A DNA stretch of 55,786 bases, from positions 318,223-374,008 of the forward strand of contig NZ_LNUT01000003.1 of assembly GCF_001512305.1 (NCBI RefSeq), given 5' to 3'. The notes beneath the pieces were generated by a model. That model did no database searches, had not been told where the DNA came from, and was given only the letters and a program-made list of their open reading frames with translations. This document shows, piece after piece, positions 44,917 through 52,821 of the stretch. The DNA is from Arthrobacter sp. EPSL27 (lineage in GTDB: Bacteria; Actinomycetota; Actinomycetes; Actinomycetales; Micrococcaceae). The translations under genes and the position numbers were made by a program. Within the stretch, counting starts at the first letter, position 1. Every line of letters begins with the position of its first letter.

Positions 44917-45888
44917 TCAGCGCGTGATCAGGACGTTGCACCGCGCCTTGTTCAGGACGGCCGTGACGGTGTTCCCGGGCCCGCCCTCACGGTTGTGGGC
45001 GCCGATCACCAGGACATCAGCGTCCGCGGCGGCTGCCAGGAGTTCTTTGGAGGCCGCATGGCCTTCGCGGAGGGAGCCGGAGACCGGCACCTCCGGGGCC
45101 AGTGCTTTGGCTTCCGCCACGGCGTGGTCCAGCAGGTCCTGGCCGTGCAGGGCGTGCTTGCCGTGCCCGGCGTGGGCCCTGCCGCGCGTCTTGTCGATAT
45201 GGACCACCTGCAGGGGCGCCCCGAACATCGCCGCCAGCCGTGTCGCGGCAGCCAGCGCTGCGGAGCTCCGGGACGTCCCGTCCACGCCCACCACCACGGG
45301 GCCCGCCGATTCGCCGGGGCCGCGGGGGCGGTGGATGACCATCAGAGGGCACGGCGAGGAGCCGGCCAGGGCGAGGCAGGCCGATCCGGCAACGTGCCCC
45401 AGCAGGCCACCGAGCCCGCGGCTGCTCACCACCAGCAGGGCGGCGTCGCCGGCAGCACCGCGCAGCACCGGAGCCGGGAGCCCGGCTTCCATGACACCCT
45501 CGACGTCGAATACCGCTCCGCCGCCCGCCCCGGCGGGGCCGGCTGTCCCGCCGGTATCGCCTGCAGGGGCCGTGCCGCCGGCTGCGGCGTCCGGTTCCCC
45601 GGGGCCCGGGGCCGCTTTTCTGGCCGCGGCGTGGGCCGTACGCGCCAGCTCGACGCCCTCGGCCAGGATCGCTTCTGCGGCGTGCCGCAACCCGCTGCCC
45701 TCGACGCCCCGCACCGGCCCGAGCTTCTTCGTGAACAGGGGCCACACCCAGGCGTGCACCACCCGGAGCCGGTACTTTCCCGCCGTGGCGTATTCCGCAG
45801 CCCACCTGACGGCACCCTGCGCGGCCTCGGACCCGTCATAGCCGACTGCAACCATGGTGCGTCCGTGCCCTGCAACCGGTGCAGTCAT
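44917..45888 (-). CDS. Universal stress protein, two UspA domains
   Basis: A 323-residue protein with two Usp domains. The first begins MVAVGYDGSEAAQGAVRWA and ends LLVVSSRGLGGLLGHVAGS. The second begins VVVGVDGTSRSSAALAAAT and ends with a degenerate GAHNREGGPGN-like ATP-loop. An Ala/Gly/Pro-rich insert of about 40 residues lies in domain 1, at residues 85-120. GGGAGGAC is the SD. Usp proteins bind ATP and support survival under oxygen or energy limitation. A DosR-like box is 41.5 nt upstream. Confidence 0.9.
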   Translation of the reverse strand: MTAPVAGHGRTMVAVGYDGSEAAQGAVRWAAEYATAGKYRLRVVHAWVWPLFTKKLGPVRGVEGSGLRHAAEAILAEGVELARTAHAAARKAAPGPGEPDAAAGGTAPAGDTGGTAGPAGAGGGAVFDVEGVMEAGLPAPVLRGAAGDAALLVVSSRGLGGLLGHVAGSACLALAGSSPCPLMVIHRPRGPGESAGPVVVGVDGTSRSSAALAAATRLAAMFGAPLQVVHIDKTRGRAHAGHGKHALHGQDLLDHAVAEAKALAPEVPVSGSLREGHAASKELLAAAADADVLVIGAHNREGGPGNTVTAVLNKARCNVLITR

Positions 45889-45922
45889 CTGTCCTCCCGG
45901 TCAGCCGTGCCCGCGTCCGGGC

Positions 45923-45936
45923 GGTACTTTGCCCCC
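45923..45936 (-). promoter_or_regulatory. DosR/OsdR-like box upstream of the Usp gene
   Basis: On the minus strand GGGGGCAAAGTACC matches 10 of 14 positions of GGGACTWWAGTCCC. It is centred 41.5 nt before ATG 45888 and would control the Usp-alcohol dehydrogenase pair. Confidence 0.45.
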
Positions 45937-45962
45937 AGTAGAACGCCCGTTGCCGGAAAGGG

Positions 45963-47132
45963 CTAGGGGCTTTGGTCCCGCGGGTTGCGGGGCTCCTGCT
46001 CAGCTCCGCGGTCGCCGTGCGGGGCGGCCTCAGGGCCGCTGCTGTACTGTTCGCGGAGTTCACGGCCGCGCTGGATGTCTTCTTCCTCGCGGGCCTGCAG
46101 CTTGTCGCTTTGCTTGGTATCGCGGGGCGGCAACTGGAGGGTTTCCTCGGCTTCGATGCCGGCCTGGAGCTGGCGGCCCCGCTCCATCTCGGCGTCGAAC
46201 TCGGCCCCGAACAGCAGCGACATGTTGAGGATCCAGAGCCACAGGAGCGAGACGATGACACCGCCGATCGCACCGTAGGTCTTGTCGTAGCTGCCGAAGT
46301 TGGCGACGTAGAACCCAAACGCCAGGGAGGCCAGCAGGAAGATCACCAGCGCAATCGCGGAGCCCAGGCTCATCCAGCGGAACTTGGGCTGCTTCACGTT
46401 CGGGGTGGCGTAGTAAAGGATGGCGATCGTAAGGATGACGAGCAGCAGGATCACGGGCCACTTGAGGATGTTCCACGCCGTCAGGAAGGCCCCGCCCAAG
46501 CCGATCGCGTTGCCGACGGACTCCGCCACGGGACCGCTCAGGACGAGCATGGCCGAGAGCGCGAGAACGATCAGCACGGTGGCGATGGTGACGGCCAGCA
46601 TCGTGCCGCGGAGTTTGATGAAGGGACGGCCCTCGTCCACTTCATAAATCCGGTTCATGGCCCGGCCGAACGCCCCGACATAACCGGACGCGGACCAGAG
46701 CGCGGTGAGGATTCCGAAGATCAGCGCAAATCCGGCGGCGGAGTTGCTGCTGAGCTGCTCGACTGGCTGCCTGATGGCGTCGACCGTGTCAGCAGGCGCG
46801 AACCCGGCGACGATCTCCAGAAGCGCGGACGTGGTCTTCTCAGCCTGCCCAAAGATGCCCAGCAGGGACACCAGGGCCAGCAGCGCCGGGAAGATGGACA
46901 AGACCGAGTAGTACGTCAGTGCCGCGGCAAGGTCCTGGCACTGGTCCTTGGTGAATTCCCGCAACGTCTTCTTGACTATGTACTTCCACGAGGGTTTGGT
47001 GACGTCGGCGGGGCTGTCGGGCTTGCGGGCATCATCCGGCGCGGGGGCCGTGCGGTCCTTGGCGGTGCTGCTCTCCGGGGTCTCGGCGTCGGTCATAGTG
47101 TCATTTTCTGCCTTGGCAGGATTCTGGGCCAT
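45963..47132 (-). CDS. YihY/BrkB family membrane protein
   Basis: A 389-residue protein with the YihY/BrkB core. Motifs are LAAALTYYSVLSIFPALLALVSL near residue 70, LWSASGYVGAFGRAMNRIYEVDEGRP near 135, and the C-terminal GSYDKTYGAIGGVIVSLLWLWI. Six membrane helices. Both termini are charged and extended: an Asp/Glu/Pro-rich N-terminus of about 50 residues and a Gln/Glu/Arg-rich C-tail. SD AAGGAAG precedes the ATG. It is the last gene of a four-gene membrane module. The function of the family is not settled. Confidence 0.85.
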   Translation of the reverse strand: MAQNPAKAENDTMTDAETPESSTAKDRTAPAPDDARKPDSPADVTKPSWKYIVKKTLREFTKDQCQDLAAALTYYSVLSIFPALLALVSLLGIFGQAEKTTSALLEIVAGFAPADTVDAIRQPVEQLSSNSAAGFALIFGILTALWSASGYVGAFGRAMNRIYEVDEGRPFIKLRGTMLAVTIATVLIVLALSAMLVLSGPVAESVGNAIGLGGAFLTAWNILKWPVILLLVILTIAILYYATPNVKQPKFRWMSLGSAIALVIFLLASLAFGFYVANFGSYDKTYGAIGGVIVSLLWLWILNMSLLFGAEFDAEMERGRQLQAGIEAEETLQLPPRDTKQSDKLQAREEEDIQRGRELREQYSSGPEAAPHGDRGAEQEPRNPRDQSP

Positions 47133-47216
47133 GGAAGATCTTCCTTTATCGGGTTAAGCGCATCGGCCGGCCGCCCGGGCGCGTGTGCGCTGGGCGGCCG
47201 GCCGGATCAAGCAGGC

Positions 47217-47825
47217 TTACGCCTGCTGGACGTTGTCCTTGGCTTCGGCGGTGCGGTCCTTGACGTCGGCCACGGCGCCCTGGCCTTCGCTCTTGACGTG
47301 TTCGGTGGCTTCGGAGGCGGTGGCTTTGACGTTCTCCATTGCTTCCTGGGCCGGTTCCTTCAGCCCTTCGGCGACGTGCTTCGCGGCCTCGGTCAGTTCC
47401 GTGGTGAGCGGTTCGGCGGCGGACTTCAGGGCGTCGGCTGCCTCGCGTTCCTTCTGGCTGGCCGGGATCAGGGAGGACACCAGCAGCCCGGCGCCGAACG
47501 CGATCAGGCCCGCAGCCAGCGGGTTGCCCTGGGTCTTGGTTTTGGCCATGGCCGGGGCGTCTCCGATTGCGGCGCCGGCGTCGCTCAGGTGTGCCCCGGC
47601 GCTGTCGGTGGCGGAGTGGACATTGCCGGCGGTGTGGTCGGCAGCTCCCATGACCTTCTCCTTGACTCCGAAAACGGCGTCTTTTACGTTTTCTTTGACG
47701 CGGTCGGTCTGCCGCTGCACGATGTGGGACGGGGTGACCTTGTCCGCCACGGCATCGACGTTGGTGCCCAACCGTGCGCGGGTGGCTTCAATATCTGCTC
47801 GGATGACATCAGGGTTTTCACTCAT
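47217..47825 (-). CDS. DUF3618 domain protein
   Basis: A 202-residue protein with DUF3618 at the N-terminus (IRADIEATRARLGTNVDAVADKV). A run of amphipathic Ala/Val/Lys segments (VKENVKDAVFGVKEKV; ATASEATEHVKSEGQ) follows, and one hydrophobic segment near residue 115 (LAAGLIAFGAGLLVSSLIP). It likely sits at the inner membrane face. It lies 18 nt after the holin-like gene and 84 nt before YihY. Such genes cluster in actinobacteria and respond to stress. Confidence 0.8.
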   Translation of the reverse strand: MSENPDVIRADIEATRARLGTNVDAVADKVTPSHIVQRQTDRVKENVKDAVFGVKEKVMGAADHTAGNVHSATDSAGAHLSDAGAAIGDAPAMAKTKTQGNPLAAGLIAFGAGLLVSSLIPASQKEREAADALKSAAEPLTTELTEAAKHVAEGLKEPAQEAMENVKATASEATEHVKSEGQGAVADVKDRTAEAKDNVQQA

Positions 47826-47843
47826 CGTTGTTCCTCGCTGGAT

Positions 47844-48257
47844 CTAGGTGGTGGGTTTGAGCGTGGGCGGGATTTCCTGCAGCGTCTCCGCCGTCTGGGG
47901 CATGCCCTTGATCGCTTTGAGTTCCTTGCGGCCGATCGAGGCCAGGACCGCGGCGACAATGCCCCACAGGACGGCGACGACGACGGCGGACCAGCCCAGC
48001 CCCATTACGGTGCCGAGCGCCCACCAAAGGGCCAAGGACAGGAAGAGGAGCACAAAGTGGCCGGCCACTCCTGCGCCGGCGAGCATTCCACTGCCCTTCC
48101 CGGCCCGGGTTGCGGACTGTTTGAGCTCGACCTTCGCCAGCTCGACTTCCTGCCGCATCAGAGTGGACATGTCCCGCGTGACATCAGCCAGGAGGTCGCC
48201 CAAGGACGAGGTCTCGGCTTTGGCGTGGGCTGCGGTGGGAGGCATTTCGCTGGTCAT
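47844..48257 (-). CDS. Phage holin superfamily III-like (DUF1469) protein
   Basis: A 137-residue protein: an N-terminal helix with the family pattern LLADVTRDMSTLMRQEVELAKVELK, then two membrane helices (AGVAGHFVLLFLSLALWWALG; AVVVAVLWGIVAAVLASIG) and a short basic tail. Despite the family name there is no phage context. In actinobacterial chromosomes it is part of a DUF3618 membrane module. Start overlaps the end of the upstream Ala-rich gene by 4 nt. Confidence 0.82.
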   Translation of the reverse strand: MTSEMPPTAAHAKAETSSLGDLLADVTRDMSTLMRQEVELAKVELKQSATRAGKGSGMLAGAGVAGHFVLLFLSLALWWALGTVMGLGWSAVVVAVLWGIVAAVLASIGRKELKAIKGMPQTAETLQEIPPTLKPTT

Positions 48258-49144
48258 CGACGGCCACCGTCAAAGGGGTCGTCGCGGAGCGGATCGGTGC
48301 TGCGAAGCGGGTCCGTGCTGCCGAGCGGCTCTGCGGCGCGGTATGTGTCCTGCCGGAGCGGGTCGGTTCCTGCGGGAGCAGCGTCCCAGCGGTCCTCGTC
48401 GCCGAGCGGGCTGGGCGGGTAGGTGTCCGCGACGCCCGCCGTCGTGGTTTCCGGAGCCGGCATCTGCACGGGCGGCGGCGGGACGGCCATTCCCGTGTCA
48501 GCGACGCGGGCGGGCGTGCCCGGCCCGGTGGCGGCGGCCGCGGATTCCGGGGCGCCTGCGCTGAGGCTGCGGCTGAGCCGCCCGGCCAAGACACCGGCGC
48601 CGGCGGCGAGCAACAGGAACGTGCCGGGACGCTGGCGCGCGAATGACTTGACCTCCGTCAGGAGGGAACCGGGATCGCGTCCGTCCAGCCACGATGCCAC
48701 GGCGGAGGAGCGCTCCGCCGCTTGGCGCACAAGATCGGTTGCCATGCCGGGCTGCTCGGAGGCGGATGCCATGGAGCTCAGTTCGGTCGAAATCGAGCGG
48801 AGGCCCTCGGCCACCTTCTGCTGCTGCATCCCGGCCTGGTCGGTCAGGTCGGACTTGGCCTGGTACAGGAGGTCCTTGGCGTTGGACTTGGCCTCGGCCG
48901 CAACGTTAGCGGCCTCGGTCTTGGCGGTCTCCGCCACACTGTGTGCGGAATCCGCCGCCTGGCGCTTCACTTCCGCGGCCTCATCCTTGGCTGCGTCGGT
49001 CCTGGAGGCGCCGCTGCCGTTGACGGATCCGGAGGTGCTGCCGTTCGGCACGGGGGGGAACGTGGTTTCCGGCCGGAGGGGAGTCTGCTGGGTGGCCGCG
49101 GGCGTACCGTAGCTGCCGTCCTGGGGCCATTGGTTCTCTGTCAT
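48254..49144 (-). CDS. Ala-rich coiled-coil protein with one membrane segment
   Basis: A 296-residue protein, first gene of the membrane module. Residues 50-120 form a long Ala/Glu/Lys coiled coil (AAEVKRQAADSAHSVAETAK). A single hydrophobic segment at about 168-185 (FLLLAAGAGVLAGRL) anchors it. The C-terminal 110 residues are Pro/Asp-rich and repeat the pattern DPLRxDTxR / STDPLR three to four times. No enzyme motif. An AT-rich region with TAGTAA repeats lies upstream. Confidence 0.75.
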   Translation of the reverse strand: MTENQWPQDGSYGTPAATQQTPLRPETTFPPVPNGSTSGSVNGSGASRTDAAKDEAAEVKRQAADSAHSVAETAKTEAANVAAEAKSNAKDLLYQAKSDLTDQAGMQQQKVAEGLRSISTELSSMASASEQPGMATDLVRQAAERSSAVASWLDGRDPGSLLTEVKSFARQRPGTFLLLAAGAGVLAGRLSRSLSAGAPESAAAATGPGTPARVADTGMAVPPPPVQMPAPETTTAGVADTYPPSPLGDEDRWDAAPAGTDPLRQDTYRAAEPLGSTDPLRSTDPLRDDPFDGGRR

Positions 49145-49202
49145 CTTCGCTCTCTTTCAAGATCGGCTGCTGATCACGAACCAGCACTAACTGGAGAATA
49201 AA

Positions 49203-49230
49203 TAGTAAGCATGATTACTAACAAATAGTA
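49203..49230 (-). promoter_or_regulatory. AT-rich operator-like TAGTAA repeats
   Basis: TAGTAA (49203-49208) and TTACTA (49215-49220) form an inverted repeat with a 6-nt spacer, and a second direct TAGTAA is at 49225-49230. They lie in a 60-nt AT-rich patch about 60-85 nt upstream of the Ala-rich gene, in otherwise about 68% GC DNA. The form is that of a MarR/TetR-type operator; the regulator is not identified. Confidence 0.45.
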
Positions 49231-49314
49231 AGTACCCTTCCCTTATTTTTTCTCAGCCGGGCAGATCAGTGCGGTGAACTAGGCTGGGACGATGGGCATA
49301 ACGGTGGACGGCTG

Positions 49315-50235
49315 ATGGCGAAGCGGGGCAGGGCCGCCGGCCGGAGCGGCGCGGACAAAGCCGCAGGGGTGGTGGAGATTCCGAAGGGCAGCCGGCCCGA
49401 GGGGCCCGTGGAGGGCATCTACTACATCGATACCGGCGACTGCGAGCTGATCGCGGACCAGGACAACTCCACCGGCTGGCTGTTGCGGATCAACGGCGTG
49501 ATGAGTTCACACATCGACCTCGCGGATCCGCTGTTCCTCGACTTTGAATACATGCGCTGGATCTCGGCACTGGTGGAGTCGCGCTGGCCCCCGGAATCCC
49601 GTCCGAAGCTGCGCGCCCTGCACCTCGGCGGCGGGGCATGCTCCCTGGCCCGGTACTTCCATGCCGCCTACCCCGACGCGCGCCAGGTGGTGGTGGAACT
49701 GGACGGCAAGCTGGCCGAGTACGTCCGCGGCTGGTTCGACCTGCCCAAGGCGCCGCTCCTGCGCCTGCGCGTGGGGGAGGCCCGCGAGGTGACGGAAAGC
49801 CTGACGCCGCAGACCAGGGACCTGATCATCCGCGACGTCTTTGCCGGTTCGCTCACCCCGCGGCCGCTCTCCACCCTGGACTTCAACCGGCACATCCAGC
49901 GTGTCCTGGCCCCGGGCGGCATGTACGTCGTGAATTCCGGCGACGCGCCGGACCTGAAGAACGCCCGCGAGGACGCCGCGACCATCGCGGCGGCGTTCCG
50001 GCACACCGTCATCATCGCGGACCCGGCCATGCTCAAGGGACGGCGCTACGGAAACATGATTATTGCCGGCAGTGATGTCCCGTTCGACGACGACCCCGGG
50101 CTGGCGCGGCGCCTGCTGGGCGGCGCGGTACCCGCCCACATCTGGGACGACGCCCGGGTGCGGGCCTTCGCCGCGGGCGCCCCGGTGCGGCGCGACCCGA
50201 AAACGGTGGACCCGGCGTCGCCGGCTGCTCCCTAA
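49315..50235 (+). CDS. Spermidine synthase-like methyltransferase-fold protein
   Basis: A 306-residue protein with the PABS/spermidine-synthase fold. LHLGGGACSLARYF near residue 102 is the nucleotide-binding loop, VVVELDGKLAEYVRGWF near 122 the acidic motif II, and LIIRDVFAGSLTP near 168 the catalytic-acid region. The N-terminal beta part has DQDNSTGWLLRINGVMSSHIDL. The usual polyamine-site Tyr/Asp residues are not complete, so the true substrate may differ. It stands alone and is divergent from the membrane module. Confidence 0.8.
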   Translation: MAKRGRAAGRSGADKAAGVVEIPKGSRPEGPVEGIYYIDTGDCELIADQDNSTGWLLRINGVMSSHIDLADPLFLDFEYMRWISALVESRWPPESRPKLRALHLGGGACSLARYFHAAYPDARQVVVELDGKLAEYVRGWFDLPKAPLLRLRVGEAREVTESLTPQTRDLIIRDVFAGSLTPRPLSTLDFNRHIQRVLAPGGMYVVNSGDAPDLKNAREDAATIAAAFRHTVIIADPAMLKGRRYGNMIIAGSDVPFDDDPGLARRLLGGAVPAHIWDDARVRAFAAGAPVRRDPKTVDPASPAAP

Positions 50236-50245
50236 CTGCCCTTTT

Positions 50246-50264
50246 GGCGCCCCATAAAGGCGCC
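50246..50264. terminator. Short hairpin between convergent genes
   Basis: GGCGCC at 50246-50251 and again at 50259-50264 form a 6-bp stem with a 7-nt loop, with TTTT on the left side. It lies between the convergent spermidine-synthase-like gene and the LysR gene. The T-tract is on the wrong side for the plus-strand gene, so terminator function is tentative. Confidence 0.3.
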
Positions 50265-51178
50265 TACGACGCAGTCGATGGGCCGCCCCGGCCCATCAGC
50301 GCCGCCCGGTGGGCCTTCGTCTGATCCCGCAGCGCCTGCACCACCGCCGCGACGGCGGGGCGGCGCATCGAATCGGAGCGCAGCACCATCCAGTAGGGCA
50401 GCAGCTCGGCGAACTCCTCGGGCAGCAGCCGGACCAGGTCGGGGTGCAGGTCCGCGGCGAAGCACGGCAGGAAGCCGATCCCGGCCCCGGCGCGCGTCGC
50501 CTCCACGTGGACAAACACGTTCGTGGAACTCAGTCCGTCGCGCATGGTGGGCACCAGCCGCCGCGGTGCATCCAGGTCGTCCACCTGCAGCATGGAATCC
50601 ACGAAGTAGACCAGCGAATGGGTGGTCAGTTCCTCGATGGTGGCGGGGGTGCCGTACTCGGCCAGATAGTCGCGGGAGGCGTACATGCCAAGCATGTACT
50701 CGCCCAGCCGGGCCGCCGCGGCCCGGTGCACCTGGGGCTCGCCCACCACCACCTCGATGTCCAGTCCGGAACGCTGCTGGAGCGCGCGCCGCGTGACGGT
50801 GATGATCTCGACGCTCAGCCCGGGGTGGTCCCTGCGCAGCCGGGCCACCGCCGGGGCCGCAATGTACGCGCTGAAGCCGTCCGTTGCGGTCATGCGGACG
50901 ACGCCGGTGATCGGGTCCGGGGTCCTGCCCGGCTGTTCGAGGCTGCGGACCGCGGCCTCCACCCGCTCGGCTACCTGCACCGCTTCGGCGCCCAGGTCGG
51001 TGAGCTCCCAGCCGCCTGCTGCACGGGAGAGCACGCGCCCGCCGAGCGCTTTTTCCAGCGCCGCGATCCGGCGGGACACCGTGGTGTGGTTCAGCCCGAG
51101 GGACTGCGCTGCAGTGGTGAACTTCGCGGAGCGGGAGACGGCCAGAAGCACCAGCAGGTCATCGGGGTTTGCCTTCAT
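50264..51178 (-). CDS. LysR-family transcriptional regulator
   Basis: A 304-residue LysR protein, start ATG 51178 (MKANPDDLLVLLAVSRSAKFTTAAQ). The winged HTH is at residues 3-60 (LGLNHTTVSRRIAALEKALGG). The C-terminal inducer-binding domain starts near residue 90. The longer in-frame start at 51241 would add 21 residues without domain match. It is divergent from the SDR gene, so it probably controls that gene and itself from the 137-nt gap. Confidence 0.9.
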   Translation of the reverse strand: MKANPDDLLVLLAVSRSAKFTTAAQSLGLNHTTVSRRIAALEKALGGRVLSRAAGGWELTDLGAEAVQVAERVEAAVRSLEQPGRTPDPITGVVRMTATDGFSAYIAAPAVARLRRDHPGLSVEIITVTRRALQQRSGLDIEVVVGEPQVHRAAAARLGEYMLGMYASRDYLAEYGTPATIEELTTHSLVYFVDSMLQVDDLDAPRRLVPTMRDGLSSTNVFVHVEATRAGAGIGFLPCFAADLHPDLVRLLPEEFAELLPYWMVLRSDSMRRPAVAAVVQALRDQTKAHRAALMGRGGPSTAS

Positions 51179-51315
51179 ATCTGCAATTCTGCACATAAGG
51201 GGTGCCGGTTTGACCATTGAATCGCCCAGTTTGTGCGGCAATACTCAGTGAAACTGCCCGGCGTCGTGCATCGCATTTCCCCGGGCTGCAGTGGACAGCG
51301 AACTGAGGAGTGCAC

Positions 51316-52065
51316 ATGGAGAGCAGCTTGAACGGGCGCAAGGCCCTGGTGACCGGCGGTGCTGGCGGGATTGGCGCTGCCAGCGTCCGTGCTCTCGCGG
51401 CCCGGGGCGCCAAGGTGGTCATCGCGGATGTGGACGAGGCCGCGGCCTCGGCCCTCGCCGACGAAGTCGGCGGCACCTCCTGGGCGGTGAACCTGCTCGA
51501 CGTCGACGCGCTCCAGGCCGTCAGCCTGGACTGCGACATCCTGGTCAACAACGCCGGCATCCAGCGGATCAGCCCCATCGAGGACTTCGATCCGGCCGAT
51601 TTCCGCCGCCTGATCACCCTCATGCTCGAGGCGCCGTTCCTGTTGATCCGCGCCGCGCTGCCGCACATGTACGCCAACAACTTCGGCCGCATCATCAACC
51701 TGTCATCCGTGCACGGGCTGCGCGCGTCGCCGTTCAAGAGCGCCTACGTCTCGGCCAAACACGGCCTGGAGGGCCTGAGCAAGGTGACGGCGCTGGAGGG
51801 CGGCGCGCACGGTGTCACGTCCAACTGCATCAACCCGGGCTACGTCCGCACCCCGCTGGTCGAGTCCCAGATCGCGGACCAGGCCAAGGTACACGGCATC
51901 CCGGAAGCAGAGGTCCTCAGCAAGATCATGCTGACCGAAGCCGCCGTCAAACGGCTGGTCGAGCCGGAAGAGGTCGCCTCGCTGGTGGCCTGGCTGGCCT
52001 CCGACGACGCCGGCATGGTGACCGGCGCGAGCTACACCATGGACGGCGGCTGGTCCGCGCGGTAG
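51316..52065 (+). CDS. Short-chain dehydrogenase, 3-hydroxybutyrate dehydrogenase-like
   Basis: A 249-residue SDR, start ATG 51316 with GAGGAG 5 nt upstream (GTG 51310 is less likely). The cofactor motif is TGGAGGIGAA, the NNAG motif is LVNNAGIQ, and the catalytic Ser-Tyr-Lys is in LSSVHG and YVSAKHG. The C-terminal insertion (QAKVHGIPEAEVLSKIML) is typical of D-3-hydroxybutyrate dehydrogenases. It would link 3-hydroxybutyrate and acetoacetate with NAD. The adjacent LysR probably regulates it. Confidence 0.87.
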   Translation: MESSLNGRKALVTGGAGGIGAASVRALAARGAKVVIADVDEAAASALADEVGGTSWAVNLLDVDALQAVSLDCDILVNNAGIQRISPIEDFDPADFRRLITLMLEAPFLLIRAALPHMYANNFGRIINLSSVHGLRASPFKSAYVSAKHGLEGLSKVTALEGGAHGVTSNCINPGYVRTPLVESQIADQAKVHGIPEAEVLSKIMLTEAAVKRLVEPEEVASLVAWLASDDAGMVTGASYTMDGGWSAR

Positions 52066-52088
52066 TAGGCCGTCCCATCCCTGCGCAC

Positions 52089-52155
52089 AGCAACGAAGGG
52101 TCACATCGCGCCCGTCCAACCCCTTGGCATGGGCGCGATGTGACCCCGCGTTGCT
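52089..52155. repeat. REP-like intergenic palindrome, copy 3
   Basis: Inverted repeat with 25-nt arms (52089-52113, 52131-52155), 23 of 25 positions pairing, 17-nt loop. Core GGGTCACATCGCGCCC is the same family as the palindromes at 3177 and 39426, and the outer end again reads GCAACG. It lies between two convergent genes. Confidence 0.8.
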
Positions 52156-52191
52156 CGGGCCGGTGCTGGTTAGGCTCCGGCCCGCAGTGCC

Positions 52192-52434
52192 TTAACTGGC
52201 GCTACCGCCGTCGTCCTGGTCCTTCGTGGCCGGTTCGGTGGAGCGGCGGATGTAGTCGTTGACAGCTTCTTCTGGGACCCGGAACGAACGGCCCACCCGG
52301 ACCGCGGCGATGGCGTGCGCCTTGACCAGGCGGTACACGGTCATTTTGGAGACCCGCATCGCCGCGGCGACTTCCGCGATGGTCAGGAAGTGGGAGGATA
52401 CGTTCGCTGCGCCCATGTCGTCTTTCTCTTCCAC
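52192..52434 (-). CDS. BldC/excisionase-type helix-turn-helix protein
   Basis: An 80-residue MerR-like HTH protein of the excisionase/BldC family: FLTIAEVAAAMRVSKMTVYRLV (seen in pieces) followed by the wing VRVGRSFRVPEEAVNDYI. The start is GTG 52434, overlapping the previous stop by 1 nt (TAGTG); ATG 52416 is an alternative with GGAAGAG upstream. BldC-type proteins in actinobacteria control development; this one is small and has no effector domain. The 3' end is near a REP palindrome. Confidence 0.8.
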   Translation of the reverse strand: MEEKDDMGAANVSSHFLTIAEVAAAMRVSKMTVYRLVKAHAIAAVRVGRSFRVPEEAVNDYIRRSTEPATKDQDDGGSAS

Positions 52435-52694
52435 TAGTCGGGGTACCGGAGTTGCCGGTAGTCGTAGAAGATGACGTTGCCGGGTGCGGGTTCTGCTGTC
52501 CGGAGGCCGACGTAGGGCGCCTCGATCACGGCCACCGTCCCCAGCCGGCGGCCGTTGAACGGATCATCCCCGATAAGGACCTGCCCCACCCTGAACGGGA
52601 TCCGCGGCGTCCTGGCGCGGCTCATCCGGTCCGACCAGAGTGAGGCCACTCGGCGTCGTTGACGTTGCGCCTGTGGAGGTGCTGGGAACTCCAT
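52434..52694 (-). CDS. Small hypothetical protein coupled to the HTH gene
   Basis: An 86-residue protein, start ATG 52694 (AAGGAG, 8 nt upstream). A basic, Gln/Arg-rich N-terminus (PQAQRQRRRVASLWSDRMSR) is followed by a compact beta-like segment (RVGQVLIGDDPFNGRRLGTVAVIEAPYV, seen in pieces). It could bind nucleic acid through its Arg-rich N-terminus. Its stop overlaps the HTH gene start by 1 nt. I do not recognise it. Confidence 0.6.
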   Translation of the reverse strand: MEFPAPPQAQRQRRRVASLWSDRMSRARTPRIPFRVGQVLIGDDPFNGRRLGTVAVIEAPYVGLRTAEPAPGNVIFYDYRQLRYPD

Positions 52695-52741
52695 CGGAAC
52701 CACTCCTTCGGGATGAGCGTCACACGGAATAATGGCGGTTC

Positions 52742-52788
52742 CGGACCAGCTGTGGAAGGACTCCCCAGCCAGTGCCCTGGCTGGTCCG
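52742..52788. repeat. Nested inverted repeats
   Basis: Outer perfect 9-bp arms CGGACCAGC (52742-52750) and GCTGGTCCG (52780-52788), and an inner 8-bp stem CCAGCCAG / CTGGCTGG (52765-52772, 52777-52784) with a 4-nt loop. The inner hairpin and outer pairing share bases, so two alternative structures are possible. They lie 48 nt upstream of the small HTH-linked gene. Confidence 0.6.
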
Positions 52789-52821
52789 ATACCCCGTGAA
52801 CACACGGTAGCCGTCAGCCCC

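Noticed and set aside
47844..48257. Prophage holin
   Set aside because: No lysin, structural or integrase genes nearby. The family occurs in chromosomal membrane modules.
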